Below are positions 1 through 11,400 of a stretch of DNA of 64,000 nt, in pieces (the first letter of the stretch is position 1; each line of letters starts with the position of its first letter). The stretch spans positions 575,615 to 639,614 of the forward strand of contig NMRA01000075.1 in assembly GCA_002633005.1 (NCBI GenBank). Direction: 5' to 3'. The translations under genes were made by a program, and so were the position numbers. The DNA is from Phoronis australis. Taxonomy: Eukaryota > Phoronida > Phoronidae. The notes beneath the pieces were generated by a model. The model did no database searches, had not been told where the DNA came from, and worked only from the letters and a program-made list of their open reading frames with translations.

Positions 1-940
1 TCCCTCCCTCTCCCTGTCTGACGAACGATACAAAGCTTTCATAATTTTGGAAGAGTCGAAACAGAAGCGAGTATCAATTACCAGAAATAAAACCCAGTTG
101 GCATCGCAATAATTATGTGCCAGTTCCTGTGCGCAATCGGCATTCGAAGAAATGAAATCAACGTGGCCATTATTTGCGACCACGTTTTCACAGCCAGAGT
201 ATAAATTTGTGTTACAGACTTGCAGTTCGAGACATATGAATATTACTCGACACTAAAGTGATAAGGAAATTTAATGGTGCTTCAATAAAAGACTACATAT
301 AACCATTCAGGAATGTCAGCTCTGAAGTCAGGACTGTACGTAAACTGAGTAGGCTCAGACTCAGCTTCACCCTTCAAAGACATCGATGCGGGGAGGGTCG
401 AGTCCGTACAGTCTCAAACACGCAGAGTTGGCCGGTAGGGCGATGCCTAACTTATTACCTATTTCAGCTATGGCCTGAGTGTCGCTTCACCACCATCTCC
501 ATACCTGTCTTCGTAATACTTGTCAAGCTCGCTTTGTGAGTCTTTGTAACGAATAAAATCACTGCTATCCGTCATTGCATACACGATTCACGTAAACTGA
601 TCAACGTCTGATGACATCATGTGGAAAAAAACAAAATCTCATTGATTTTTATTTAAATTTCAAAATACCTCAATATTCCCAAATTTAGTGTTTGTTTAAT
701 TAGACATTATGTTATAAAATTATTACAACCGGTCTAAAATCCCAAAAAGTGCAAACATCCATTGTTAGAGCCCTTTACATGTACGTACATGTACATGTAA
801 GTGTCGCTGTCTTAAGTTCACAGACTGCAGTATTTTTCGTTGCAAAAATGTGTGGTCTTCACCTTCGAATTGCAATAGTGCAAGACAACGTCTCTACGTG
901 TATATCCAGTCTTTGGAGTCAATGCCCATCTCTTTTTACA
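1..940. other. Non-coding DNA, no gene recognised
   Basis: I see no open frame longer than about 70 codons and no family motif. The stretch is AT-rich and holds ACATGTACATGT-type palindromes near 780-800. It may be intronic or intergenic. Confidence 0.5.
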
Positions 941-1030
941 TGTATGTTTTAGTACACCGTATGTCCCTGTATGTTTTAGTACACCGTATGTCCCTGTATG
1001 TTTTAGTACACCGTATGTCCCTGTATGTTT
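941..1030. repeat. 27-bp minisatellite, 3.3 copies
   Basis: The unit TGTATGTTTTAGTACACCGT plus ATGTCCC is repeated head to tail three times without visible mismatch, followed by nine bases of a fourth unit. The units abut with no spacers, so this is not a CRISPR array. The period is divisible by three, so all frames stay open and create short apparent ORFs that are not genes. Confidence 0.95.
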
Positions 1031-3426
1031 CCGCCAAACCCGTCATTCCGTCAATCTAGACACTCATGACTTTCGTCACGGTTAGTTCATTCCCTGTCGT
1101 CACTGTTAAATTGTCATCTAGACCATTCTCTTCCTTATCTTGGCTCGCATAGGGGGTCTTGTCCTTCCGGTAATCTCAAGTTCCAACAAGTCTCTTGTGC
1201 ATCAAGGCCACTTGCATGCACTTGATGTAACAACATTCATACCTGAAAACTTCGAAAGTTTATAGAAACCCTGGCTGCAATTTCATTTTGATTACATTTA
1301 TGCGACAATTTGTACTTATAAGGTCTACAAAAACTGTCGCAATTTGAGGGTTACGTCGCCTTGCACATTTGCAACAATTTACGCTTCGAAGTTGTGCACT
1401 AACAGAGGCAAGTTTTGGACCTCAACTGCTTGTGTGTGCAGATTCCACAGCCTGAAAATGACGTTAGTGTTGTTCCCATATCAAGGCTGTCAATAGTTGC
1501 AAAGTTAATTGGGCGTTTACCTGTAAATTCAACGGAAGAACAACGATCGTATTACTAATATGATTGCTAATGATTCTTGCTCGTGTAATTTGATTCCAGC
1601 TAGGAACAAGAGGTTAATAGATCTTGGGGGTCCTCCTTGGAGTTCATCGTACCAAAATAATCCTTAATAGCTTATCTTTCGGAAATCAGTAATGAAACTC
1701 TTTCAGAATCGTTAGCACTTTCACATATCGATTTATTACTTTTTCTTCTATGACTTGATGAAATATTTATAGTTCACTCGTTTTCAAGATGTTCATTTTC
1801 AGTAAAAAATCAAGTTTTTGTGGATGAACTGTAGAAAGTGTCGAAAAGTTTAGATCGCCGTAAATATTAACATTAGCCAATCAAAGAACAAGGAAACAGT
1901 TGGTTGCAAGACTACTCTAAGATGGCCGCTTCCTGTTTTGGTATTGGCTTCTGCTCACGACTTCAAATTTATGGGAGCTCATGTGTCTGCTGGCACTGTA
2001 ATATACCTCTTTTGTAATGTGTGGCATACATTGTAAGTGTAGGAGGCTCCTGCTACGTATTCTATGATGTTAATGATACCTTTTAGAATCTAAACTAGGC
2101 TTTGCGAACTGCCAAGAAGTTGCGGAGCAAGATACTCTGGGATGTAGTTCGGGGGAGTACTTTAGTTCACTGTTACATGAAAAGGTAGTAAGGTCTTGCG
2201 CATGTTAGAGTAAGAAGTGACTACCTGTGGGGTAGTGCTATTATCTCAAGTATCCATTTTCCTGTCGTGAAGATGTTGCATTAGTGTGAATCTTGACTGT
2301 GCCACAGTTATAAGAAAGGTCATTTGTCTCTGGAACCGCACAATCACTGATTGCTGGCAAATGTCATTCCGTGTGTAGAGTAACGGCTAAGCTAATGCTA
2401 CTGAAGATTTTATAAATATCAATCTATATTTTTCATTCAATTGTAAAGAAAATTAATTAAGATTAATCATGAGACGAAAGAATAAATACAGGTGGGTAAT
2501 TCTTAAATTCGTTCCAACCTAAAGACGTCTCCTACCAAACTCGCCTTCCATGTGCTTTTTTGGGGTCTGGAAGACATTCGTGAAAAGTATGAATTTGCTA
2601 AAACAAGTATATTAGATGACATTGAGTTTCATACAGCGGAAGGCTTTAAGCCCAATTTTCCGAATTATGTGCATAACGACTAATTATGGAAACGTTTAAT
2701 AATTTCATTGTCATTAATTTGATATTCAGGTAAATCATGGTTTCTCATTGCTTTCGCAAAGAATAAATGTCTCCTTTCGTTTATGGAAAAATCTTTAACG
2801 TTGTATAAATTAAAGACCTATGGTCCGAGTTATAGAAGAAAAATGTCTTAACGCCGTTTTTTGGTGTGACATGCAGTTATAAAGGTAATTAACTTTCAAC
2901 GCGTGCACAAATTTTGAAAAAAAAATCGTTGTAAATACCATAAACGAATGATATGTTTACAAAGAGTAAAAATACGATATTTTTTATAAATACGTTTATT
3001 TACCAAGAAATCATATCCTTAATGAATAGTAGATACGGCTGGTGTTGCGTAGCCCCGACTACATATCTTTACAACTTAATAGATTATAATACACTGTACA
3101 TCATATTAATTGAACACATAAGTACTTGGAAAATACTCCAAATGATTGGGCGACTAACTACGTGTAGCCGAGAATAATATAAAAAGGGGGGGCAGGAAGG
3201 GGAAGGACTTTCATTCACTCATTCACACTCACATTCACACAGTTTAATCAACTTATGTTTACATTAACGTAGGTGCATATTTGTGAAAAGGTCAATTTTC
3301 TTATAATACAACAGAATTGGTTAAAAATAACACGTATACATGTATTGTTTGAATCATTTTAAAGAGAAGCCTATAAAACCCTCCATGGTTCTGAAGTTTT
3401 ATACGAGGCATTAAATACAATGACGT
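1031..3426. other. Non-coding DNA; includes likely 3' UTR and tail of a LINE
   Basis: I recognise no gene here. The last part (about 3215-3426) probably holds the 3' untranslated end of the LINE that follows on the minus strand. Its lower edge, about 3210-3245, carries CATTCACTCATTCACAC-type short repeats, as expected for a LINE with a simple-sequence tail. Confidence 0.35.
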
Positions 3427-4235
3427 TCACTGCGTCAAAAAGTATAAATCTAAATTTCTAAACTTATCAAAACAAGGTTGAGACCCATCTCTCGATGACG
3501 TATAAATATAATGTTGGGCATGAGTGTATATGGTATTGAAGATTTAAGTTAGATTGCCAAAGAAGCAAACTAAGAAGTGGTACATACATGGCTCAGTGAG
3601 TAAATTAAAAACTTTACTTATGAAATGATGTAAAGAATTCCAGAAACGTTTAACACTGAAGCAGCTATAAACATATTCTGAAAAGTCTGGACTTCGCCAC
3701 AGTAGGGACATTGGTCTGTTTGTGAAATACCAAACATTTTGTTTGTATAAAATCTTTTGTAAATCAAAAAGTATTTAAACATTGTCAAATTAGGTTTTAT
3801 GGGGAGATTGAAAGGGGGATTATATATTTCTTTAATTTCAGCGTCTGTGTAATAGTTGAGTAAAACGCATAATTATCTGGTTTTACAGAAAACTTGATCC
3901 ATGAATTGGAACTATTAAAGAATAAAAATCTAATGTTATTACAACTAACAATCCTTCTATCCGACAAAATTAGAACTTTCTTCAAGGTCGTTGTAGTGGA
4001 AGAAAATGGTTTGATAGACGTATCCCTTAAGTTATAATTTTTCTTAATGCTTTCCCATTTAAGAAGTTTGTTCTGGCTATCTAAAAATCTTCACAAAATA
4101 TGAGGCCTGCATTGTACAGATCTTGGTAAAATAATGATTTACAGTTAACAGTTAAGTTACAATTGTTCCATATTACATGTACTTGTTTGGCTACTGCTAC
4201 TTCCTTGAAAATTTCAGGATTTTTATAGACCGTAT
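3427..4235 (-). pseudogene. Tx1/L1-like LINE, C-terminal part of ORF2 (fossil)
   Basis: Read on the minus strand, pieces in several frames join into the C-terminal region typical of L1/Tx1-type LINE reverse transcriptases. In order these are a segment starting IWNNCNLTVNCKSLFYQDLY, then KYFLIYKRFYTNKM, then a zinc-knuckle start DQCPYCGE (C-x2-C at 3699-3710), then WNSLHHFISKVFNLL, and near the end SRDGSQPCFDKFRN, with a TGA stop at 3427-3429. At least three frameshifts and several stops separate the pieces, so it is dead. The polymerase catalytic core is absent, so this is a 5'-truncated copy. Assignment to Tx1/L1 rather than another APE clade rests on the zinc-knuckle layout and is inference. 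Confidence 0.7.
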
Positions 4236-4740
4236 TTTTAATGGATGCAAACATTACAACAACGCATGCGCAGCCATAGATCTAGAGGTCACCAGAAATA
4301 CAAATGACGGAGACTAGTAGGTTTATGTAGTGCACGTTCGAAGGCGAACGCAGTAGTCCTGCTCTACGAGATTCAGAAAAAGACGTGTTAGCCAGTACAA
4401 AAAGCGGAATTACCAACAAACCGTGTACCTGTAAGCGACTTGTTCGATAGGTGGGAAACAATGAGGACAAGACAGAATTTTTCGAACTCATGAAAGTTTT
4501 ACAAGGCTTTCGATGGACAAGTATAAGCTGAAGGAAGTGTGATATTTGTGAAATGTTCAGTGACTCGTATACACGGTTAGAGCATTCACTGATGGGTAAC
4601 TGATCTCAGTCAGCATACATCACCCTAATCATTTTGAATAGCCTCAATTCGATCAGCTGTTGAGTTTTTGTCCTGCGATTTGTTGCGCTTACTAATACTA
4701 GTACTGATTCATGCTGACCCGGATTAATTACTGCTAAGGC

Positions 4741-4915
4741 TCTTTCATCGTAATGTCGACGCGTCAATGTTGTTGCAGTCAGTATGAACGGTTAACTTCG
4801 GTCCTGAATCGAAGTTAACTGACACAGTTAACTTCGCAGTAGACAAGCGGATCGTCGACGCTGCAGTGCAGTATGAATGGTCAACTTCGATTACATCGAA
4901 GTTATCATCAGGGGC
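4741..4915. repeat. Cluster of short inverted repeats (MITE-like)
   Basis: GTTAACTTCG (4791-4800) is followed by its exact reverse complement CGAAGTTAAC (4810-4819), and AGTTAACTTCG recurs just after. A second diverged unit, marked by GTCGACGC and CAGTATGAA words, contains AACTTCGAT and ATCGAAGTT about five bases apart. The arrangement looks like two degenerate copies of a hairpin-bearing unit. No target-site duplication could be identified. Confidence 0.55.
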
Positions 4916-5514
4916 CACTGTTATCATCAACAATTACAGTGTAATTTCGTCGCTAATAGCTGCTCATACTTTGCTCGAATAGTCACCAATCGAATTGGAA
5001 GTAGGTTTTTGTGTCATTTAGCACATAACCATGTTCCGATATTGCCACATTAAAAATCCTAACGTGCAAGTGTTGCATTTGCACTACGTTGTGATTACTT
5101 CGATGGCAAGATCGTAAGCTACAGTTTACTTAGACATCCGTTAACTACCGAAGCCGGTATTAGCGGTTTAATTAACTTTGTAGTTCATGTCGACACTGTG
5201 CTCAGACCGGAGTTATGTAAGTATGAAAGGGTTTTTAGATCGATTTCAACTAGCAAAACAATGTAGCAGTTGGTGTAAAGAATTGTCGTGGGAGAGGGGG
5301 GAGACGTTTGTAGGATGTGTTAGGGACTTCAACTGGCCATGCCAATAGCTTTATTAGAAAGCTCATATCCCTGTTGGTCGTACTGAGTACAGTGTGGGGG
5401 GAAGTGTTGGTCAAGATGGCTATACTTGAGGATGTCTAATTAGTTTTGCTTTATTTTTTCCACTTACGAGAATACTGACTACCTACATGGACCCATGGAA
5501 CCGTAAGTTGATCT
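4916..5514. other. Non-coding DNA, no gene recognised
   Basis: I see no gene, clear repeat or open frame of note. Words such as GTCGACA and TTAATTAAC near 5170-5200 faintly resemble the hairpin unit just upstream and may be its decayed far end. Confidence 0.3.
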
Positions 5515-6688
5515 CTAGTCCCGTTTAGACATCAACTTTTGGCCCGACGCAACTGATACGGAGCAAATTGATCGGTGTCAAGCGTCCGTTTACACACACA
5601 ACTCACTAACTGATCGAGGCAAGATGGAAACTGTAGGATGGAGACTGTATCACACATGGGCAGGTTTACAAATCACGGGAGTTGGAGAGACAAAGAACCG
5701 GTACTGAGGTCATTACACAAGCGCAGTAGAGATGATCCTTTCCGCCTTGCCCCAGTTACGCGTTTAGACACACAATTGACACGGAGCAAGATGTTCTAGC
5801 GCAAATTGCTCTACCTCACAAGCAGATGGCAAAAGTTTTCACCGCGCCGGTGTCAATTTTGTCCCGTTTACACACATACTTACACTAAAACAACTTGTTC
5901 CTTGTCAGCTGATCCGTGTCAACATGTGTAGTGTAAACGGCACTTCTCTTATTTCATTAAGTTTTAAGAGAAAGAATAGGTGTGCCATACTTATTCAGTT
6001 ATTGATGGTCACTTTTATCTGCACTTCCATCTTAGACTGTGCAGGTTAGGAGAAAATGCTTACTTGCAGTCTGCATGGTCCAGGCACATTCCTTGAACCC
6101 ACAACCTCAAAAAATTAACCAATCAAGTGACGTGATTGAAGTGCAAATATTTATGTTTTCCCGTGTCATGGAATTGCTCAATTTTCCGTTGTGTATCAAA
6201 TACAGAGTTTAGGCTATGGGCTCTAATGTAAATCTTAATTTTCATCAATTATAAGTCTCTTACGTCTGTACAAACTTCTTTTGAAGAGTCCCAGACTGGT
6301 CAAAGAAGCAGATCACCTGAGGAAACCTTGAGGTATTGTGTCAATTATATCCTTAATATCTCATGGAGTGACATTTCATATTTTATTCAACTCACAACTC
6401 AGAATCCTAACCAAGGCTATCACTGTTTCGTTTACAGTATTTAAACTTTCCTTGTTTAAAGCATGTTCAATTTTTATTCAGGGATTCGTCCAGAATATGG
6501 AAAATAGGGTGCCCAAAATTGGTTTCCCTATATTTCAGGGTGTACGTGATTCCGACGACACATTACTCCTACCTCCGTGCACCACCAACCCCCACACAGT
6601 GATTTTTTTACAAAAATACGTGGATCAAAGCGTTTACATCTGCGTTTTCAAAATAACCCCTTGTAGCGAGCCTTTTTGACTTAAAAAA
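5515..6688 (+). repeat. 1.17-kb direct repeat, copy 1
   Basis: This block starts CTAGTCCCGTTTAGACATCA and ends GACTTAAAAAA. It recurs almost unchanged at 6690-7864. I count roughly fifteen single-base differences. Each copy contains the word CGTTTACACACA near its start and GTGTAAACGG in the middle, giving opposed arms that suggest a repeat-derived sequence. Both copies hold a 113-codon open frame (6338-6679 here) with no recognisable domain, which I do not call as a gene. Confidence 0.95.
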
Positions 6689-6689
6689 N
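6689..6689. other. Single undetermined base (N) at the duplication junction
   Basis: The N lies exactly between the two 1.17-kb copies. This position suggests an assembly join rather than random low quality. Confidence 0.9.
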
Positions 6690-7864
6690 CTAGTCCCGTT
6701 TAGACATCAACTTTTGGCCCGACGCAACTGATACGGAGCAAATTGATCGGTGTCAAGCGTCCGTTTACACACACAACTCACTAACTGATCGAGGCAAGAT
6801 GGAAACTGTAGGATGGAGACTGTATCACACATGGGCAGGTTTACAAATCACGGGAGTTGGAGAGACAAAGAACCGGTACTGAGGTCATTACACAAGCGCA
6901 GTAGAGATGATCCTTTCCGCCTTGCCCCAGTTACGCGTTTAGACACACAATTGACACGGAGCAAGATGTTCTAGCGCAAATTGCTCTACCTCACAAGCAG
7001 ATGGCAAAAGTTTTCACCGCGCCGGTGTCAATTTTGTCCCGTTTACACACATACTTACACTAAAACAACTTGTTCCTTGTCAGCTGATCCGTGTCAACAT
7101 GTGTAGTGTAAACGGCACTTCTCTTATTTCATTAAGTTTTAAGAGAAAGAATAGGTGTGCCATACTTATTCAGTTATTGATGGTCACTTTTATCTGTACT
7201 TCCATCTTAGACTGTGCAGGTTAGGAGAAAATGCTTACTTGCAGTCTGCATGGTCCAGGCACATTACTTGAACCCACAACCTCAAAAAATTAACCAATCA
7301 AGTGACGTGATTGGAGTGCAAATATTTATGTTTTCCCATGTCATGGAATTGCTCAATTTTCAGTTGTGTATCAAATACAGAGATTAAGCTATGGGCTCTA
7401 ATGTAAATCTTAATTTTCATCAATTATAAGTCTCTTACGTCTGTACAAACTTCTTTTGAAGAGTCCCAGACTGGTCAAAGAAGCAGATCACCTGAGGAAA
7501 CCTTGAGGTATTGTGTCATTTATATCCTTAATATCTCATGGAGTGACATTTCATATTTTATTCAACTTACAACTCAGCATCCTAACCAAAGCTATCACTG
7601 TTTCGTTTACAGTATTTAAACTTTCCTTGTTTAAAGCATGTTCAATTTTTATTCAGGGATTCGTCCAGAATATCGAAAATAGGGTGCCCAAAATGGGTTT
7701 CCCTATATTTCAGGGTGTACATGATTCCGACGACACATTACTCCTACCTCCGTGCACCACCAACCCCCACACAGTGATTTCTTTACAAAAATACGTGGAT
7801 CAAAGCGTTTACATCTGCGTTTTCAAAATAACCCCTTGTAGCGAGCTTTTTTGACTTAAAAAAC
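6690..7864 (+). repeat. 1.17-kb direct repeat, copy 2
   Basis: This is the second copy of the block at 5515-6688. The differences are single-base substitutions, more of them in the second half. A divergence near one percent is what two alleles, or a recent tandem duplication, would show. After 7864 the sequence becomes unrelated to that following copy 1. Confidence 0.95.
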
Positions 7865-7899
7865 TATTTGGACTTTTACATTTAAATTTATGAATACAG

Positions 7900-8270
7900 T
7901 CAAGCAGCTTACCAGTCAAATATTAGTCAGAGATATTTTTAAATCAGCCATCTTGAACCGGAAGTCAACGATTTTCTGCACACTTGTGGCACATGGGTTC
8001 TAATATATTCGTACCGATTTTCAGCCATGTAGGTCGAAAAATGCGGCCTTTACGAGCATTTGACTGTGAAATCGGATACAAAATGGCCGCCACGTCAGCC
8101 ATTTTGTATTCGATCATGACAAAAAACAATAGGCTTCCAGGACTTTCCGATCTACACGTCGTGTGAAAATTTCGTGAAAATCGGACTAAAATTGCGACCT
8201 GTAGAGTGCGAACAAACAAAAAAAACTTGCTGTCAGATCAACATACTTGGCGGAAGAATTCCGCCAAGTA
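7900..8270 (+). mobile_element. Short interspersed element, copy 1, with terminal hairpin
   Basis: It shares a core with 19495-19745: AAAATGGCCGC, then AAAAACAGTAGGCTTCC-like sequence, then ATTGCGACCTGTA, and an A-rich end AACAAATAAAAAAAACTTG (here AACAAACAAAAAAAACTTG), followed by AACATACTT. Copy 1 ends in a near-perfect hairpin: ACTTGGCGGAA (8245-8255), a three-base loop, then TTCCGCCAAGT (8259-8269). It has no protein-coding capacity. It could be a SINE or the end of a DNA element, and the boundaries are approximate. Confidence 0.6.
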
Positions 8271-8439
8271 ATGATGAGTGCACTCCCCAGATGATGTGTG
8301 GCAACAGGTGTCACTGCTGTTCCATATTAAAACGTGAAAATGCGCATTGAAATACATGAAACAGTGTTTCGTTTGAGATATTTATATTAGGTTTGTGTAA
8401 ACCCTACTTCAGTGTGATGTTTTTATTTTAACGTATCAG

Positions 8440-11400
8440 GGCTTTGGAGGATGTCCCGTTGAGCAAGGAACAGTTGTAATGTAACTGATTTACATGGGCA
8501 AACTTTCAACTTGCTTACAACTGTAGTATAACTGCTGCTTGTTAAAATTCTGTGTATCGTTTTGGTGTGGGGAGCAATCAAGATTTCCAAAAACCTTATT
8601 TTGAAAATTTGCCTTTGTACGATTCCATCTGACGATTCAATGGCACTGTTTCAAATTCATATATGCAGGTCTGAGTTTTCGGTGCAGAGGCCTCAGAATG
8701 AATCTTAAACTGAATGTCTTCTTACCAAGGTCGCTATTGTTATCTTGCAGGCATTCAGAGCTGTTGTTCACCCTTGTCCTTATCTTCTTTGTCACCTGCA
8801 TCCTCACAATATGGATCAAAGGTTTGTGTCTGCTCTTGTAAAGACTCTATGCTTTATTGGAATTTAAAGTAGATATACATGTAAGCAATGCGTTCTGTCA
8901 CGAAAACTAACCGTTCATTAAGACCATGTATCATTAGTATGATATTGATCTTAAATGGTTCCTTGATAAAAATAGGTGTGAATTTTGGGCTTGAAAATAT
9001 CCAGCGATTTGTTAATACTTGAGAGTTTCTTTAGATTGACGTGTCACAACATGCCCTTTCATTCTCCTGACATGGTCACAGCCACAATGAACTTACAGGT
9101 CTTCACAAGACCAAGCATTATTTCTCATTTGAACGTGGAAAGTGGTTAAAATCAGTTGAGTTGCGTCCATAGCAGGGTTTATAGCCACAGCAATTGTTTT
9201 GCGAAAATGCAACTCTATTGTCTCTCAATGTAGCTTTCTTATTGCTTATTAAAAGACGATAATTGTATGACCATTGTTTGGGCTTGATAAAACAGTTGTG
9301 TGGTAACGTCATATTCATGCAACGGCTGCTGACTAGCACCTGGGACTTAATCATGTTGCCATGAGTTCAATTTCAGTCTTATAACTCTAGGATCCACGTT
9401 AACCATTAAGTGTTTTGCAATGGCCATCAAAAGTTATGATGCGATGAAGACTTACATGTACATGTATACCAGGAGTCAAATGGAAATACGTGCATTAGTT
9501 CTTGCATCATCTTTCTAACTTGACACCTCTCACACTTGTTGATACTAGCCTTCAGTCGGTGGCATCAATACAGTTATCATTACTTGTAACCAATGGTGGT
9601 TTTTTGCACTGTATCTTTTGCACAGTAGCTTGACGTGGATATACATGTATACTGTTAACCATACAAAAGGACACAACTATATTTTTCATCTTACTCATTT
9701 ACCGTAAAACATATAAGTCTGATATTTTACATTTTACATATGTAAACCAACAATGATTGATCTCTCTTTGCCTACATGTGATTCAAAAACTGTGATACAG
9801 AACCCGATTTGTAATTGAAGTGTTCATGTAAGTTGGTTCATGTTGAGTCTATCAGCCATCATCATTTGCTTTTGTTGATCCACTTGGATGTGTGAATTGA
9901 CTAAGTAACTAAAATAAATGTGTCCATGACTTCAAACATATTTTGATTAATTACATGTCATGAAGCAACTCTTGTTGGCTTTACATTTCTCTTTCGAATT
10001 ACTGCAGTAAAATGCATTTGATATTGTACAAGTTAAACTTTGGCACTGAAAATTCATTTTTTTCGTTAATATGATTATGTCATTGCTGTTAAAGCTGTTA
10101 TAAACCTGCCTTCCTTATATTAAACCAAACCTTGATTTTTGCTATTCATTGTGTCGGCCCATTCCTTACTCAAAGTACAAGTCATTCCTGCAATTAGAAA
10201 CAACTAACAGTCCGTTACAGCTCAAGCCTCAGTTTATCAATTTAGCTTGAAACAGCATGTCATTTTTTGTAGGTGAATTTGTTACAAGCCAGGAAACCCC
10301 TCACTTGGGTAACGAAAGTTACTGATAGGAGGTCTGATGCGAAAAATGGTGTAAATCAAAAGTTACTTTATTGTTGACGGAATGTTGGTTTGTAGCAACT
10401 TTACTAATTCTGTGTCAATACATTTAAGTCCTCATCCGATTTTCAGTATGAAACTAACAAATTGTATTGGGCATAACTTTTGTTATTAGTACCGCAAAGA
10501 AATCACATTTATCTGAGTACTAAGTAGTAGACAAAACGCATATATTCATTTGACACATAAAATACAGTGCCTGAGTAAATAACATAATTTGTTTGACTGC
10601 AAGCAAAGTAGATAAAGCAGTACGATTTGTGGCATAACCTTCGTATTGCGAAAATATGTTGGGGTAGGCGCGTTTGTTGTACGTGTATTTTGTTACTTTG
10701 TCAAAGGCCAGCACATAATTACAGTAGACTCTTCCCAGTTCCTAATTTATGACGAAGAAACCAAAAGTCTTGAATAAAAAATAAAAAAATAAAAATAAAA
10801 TTTTCTGCATAGCTATGTATAAGCTAAAAAATCCTTCATTAACTAGTGTACTTCAAAAGCTGAATACCTTATATAATGCGAACAGTTTTTCCAGTCAGCA
10901 AACCATCATTTGGTCACATCACGTGACTTAATGAATGTAAGTCCGAAATGATTTCTTCCCTCGACGGGACGGAGGCAGAAATCATTTTGGACTGATATTC
11001 ATTAGGTCATGTGATGTGACCAAAAAATGGTGTGCTGACGGGACAAACTGTTCGCGACATTTTTTCATCTCATCTTATCTCATCTCATGTAGGCGTTGTC
11101 CATCCACTGCAGGATGTAGCCCTCCGACAATGCCTTCCAAATTTTTCTCTCTCTTGCTGCTCTCATCCATGTTGTGCCTACCGTTTTCACGATGTCATCT
11201 CTCCATCTGGCTTGGGGCCGTCCTCTTGATCTCTTCCCATATCTGGGTTGCCACTCTGTACATCTTTTTGTCCATCTGTTGTCCTGTGCTCTGGCCACGT
11301 GTCCGCCCCACCTCCATTTCAATTTAAGAATTGTCTTGATTATGTCCATGACTCTTGTTTGTTCTCTTATCTCTGTGTGTGGAATCCTGTCTAGTAATTT

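Noticed and set aside
941-1030. CRISPR-like direct repeats
   Set aside because: Units are contiguous with no spacers and the DNA is eukaryotic; it is a minisatellite.
6338-6679. 113-codon frame conserved in both duplicated blocks
   Set aside because: Conservation is explained by the recent duplication; no domain is visible and the start is a non-ATG codon.
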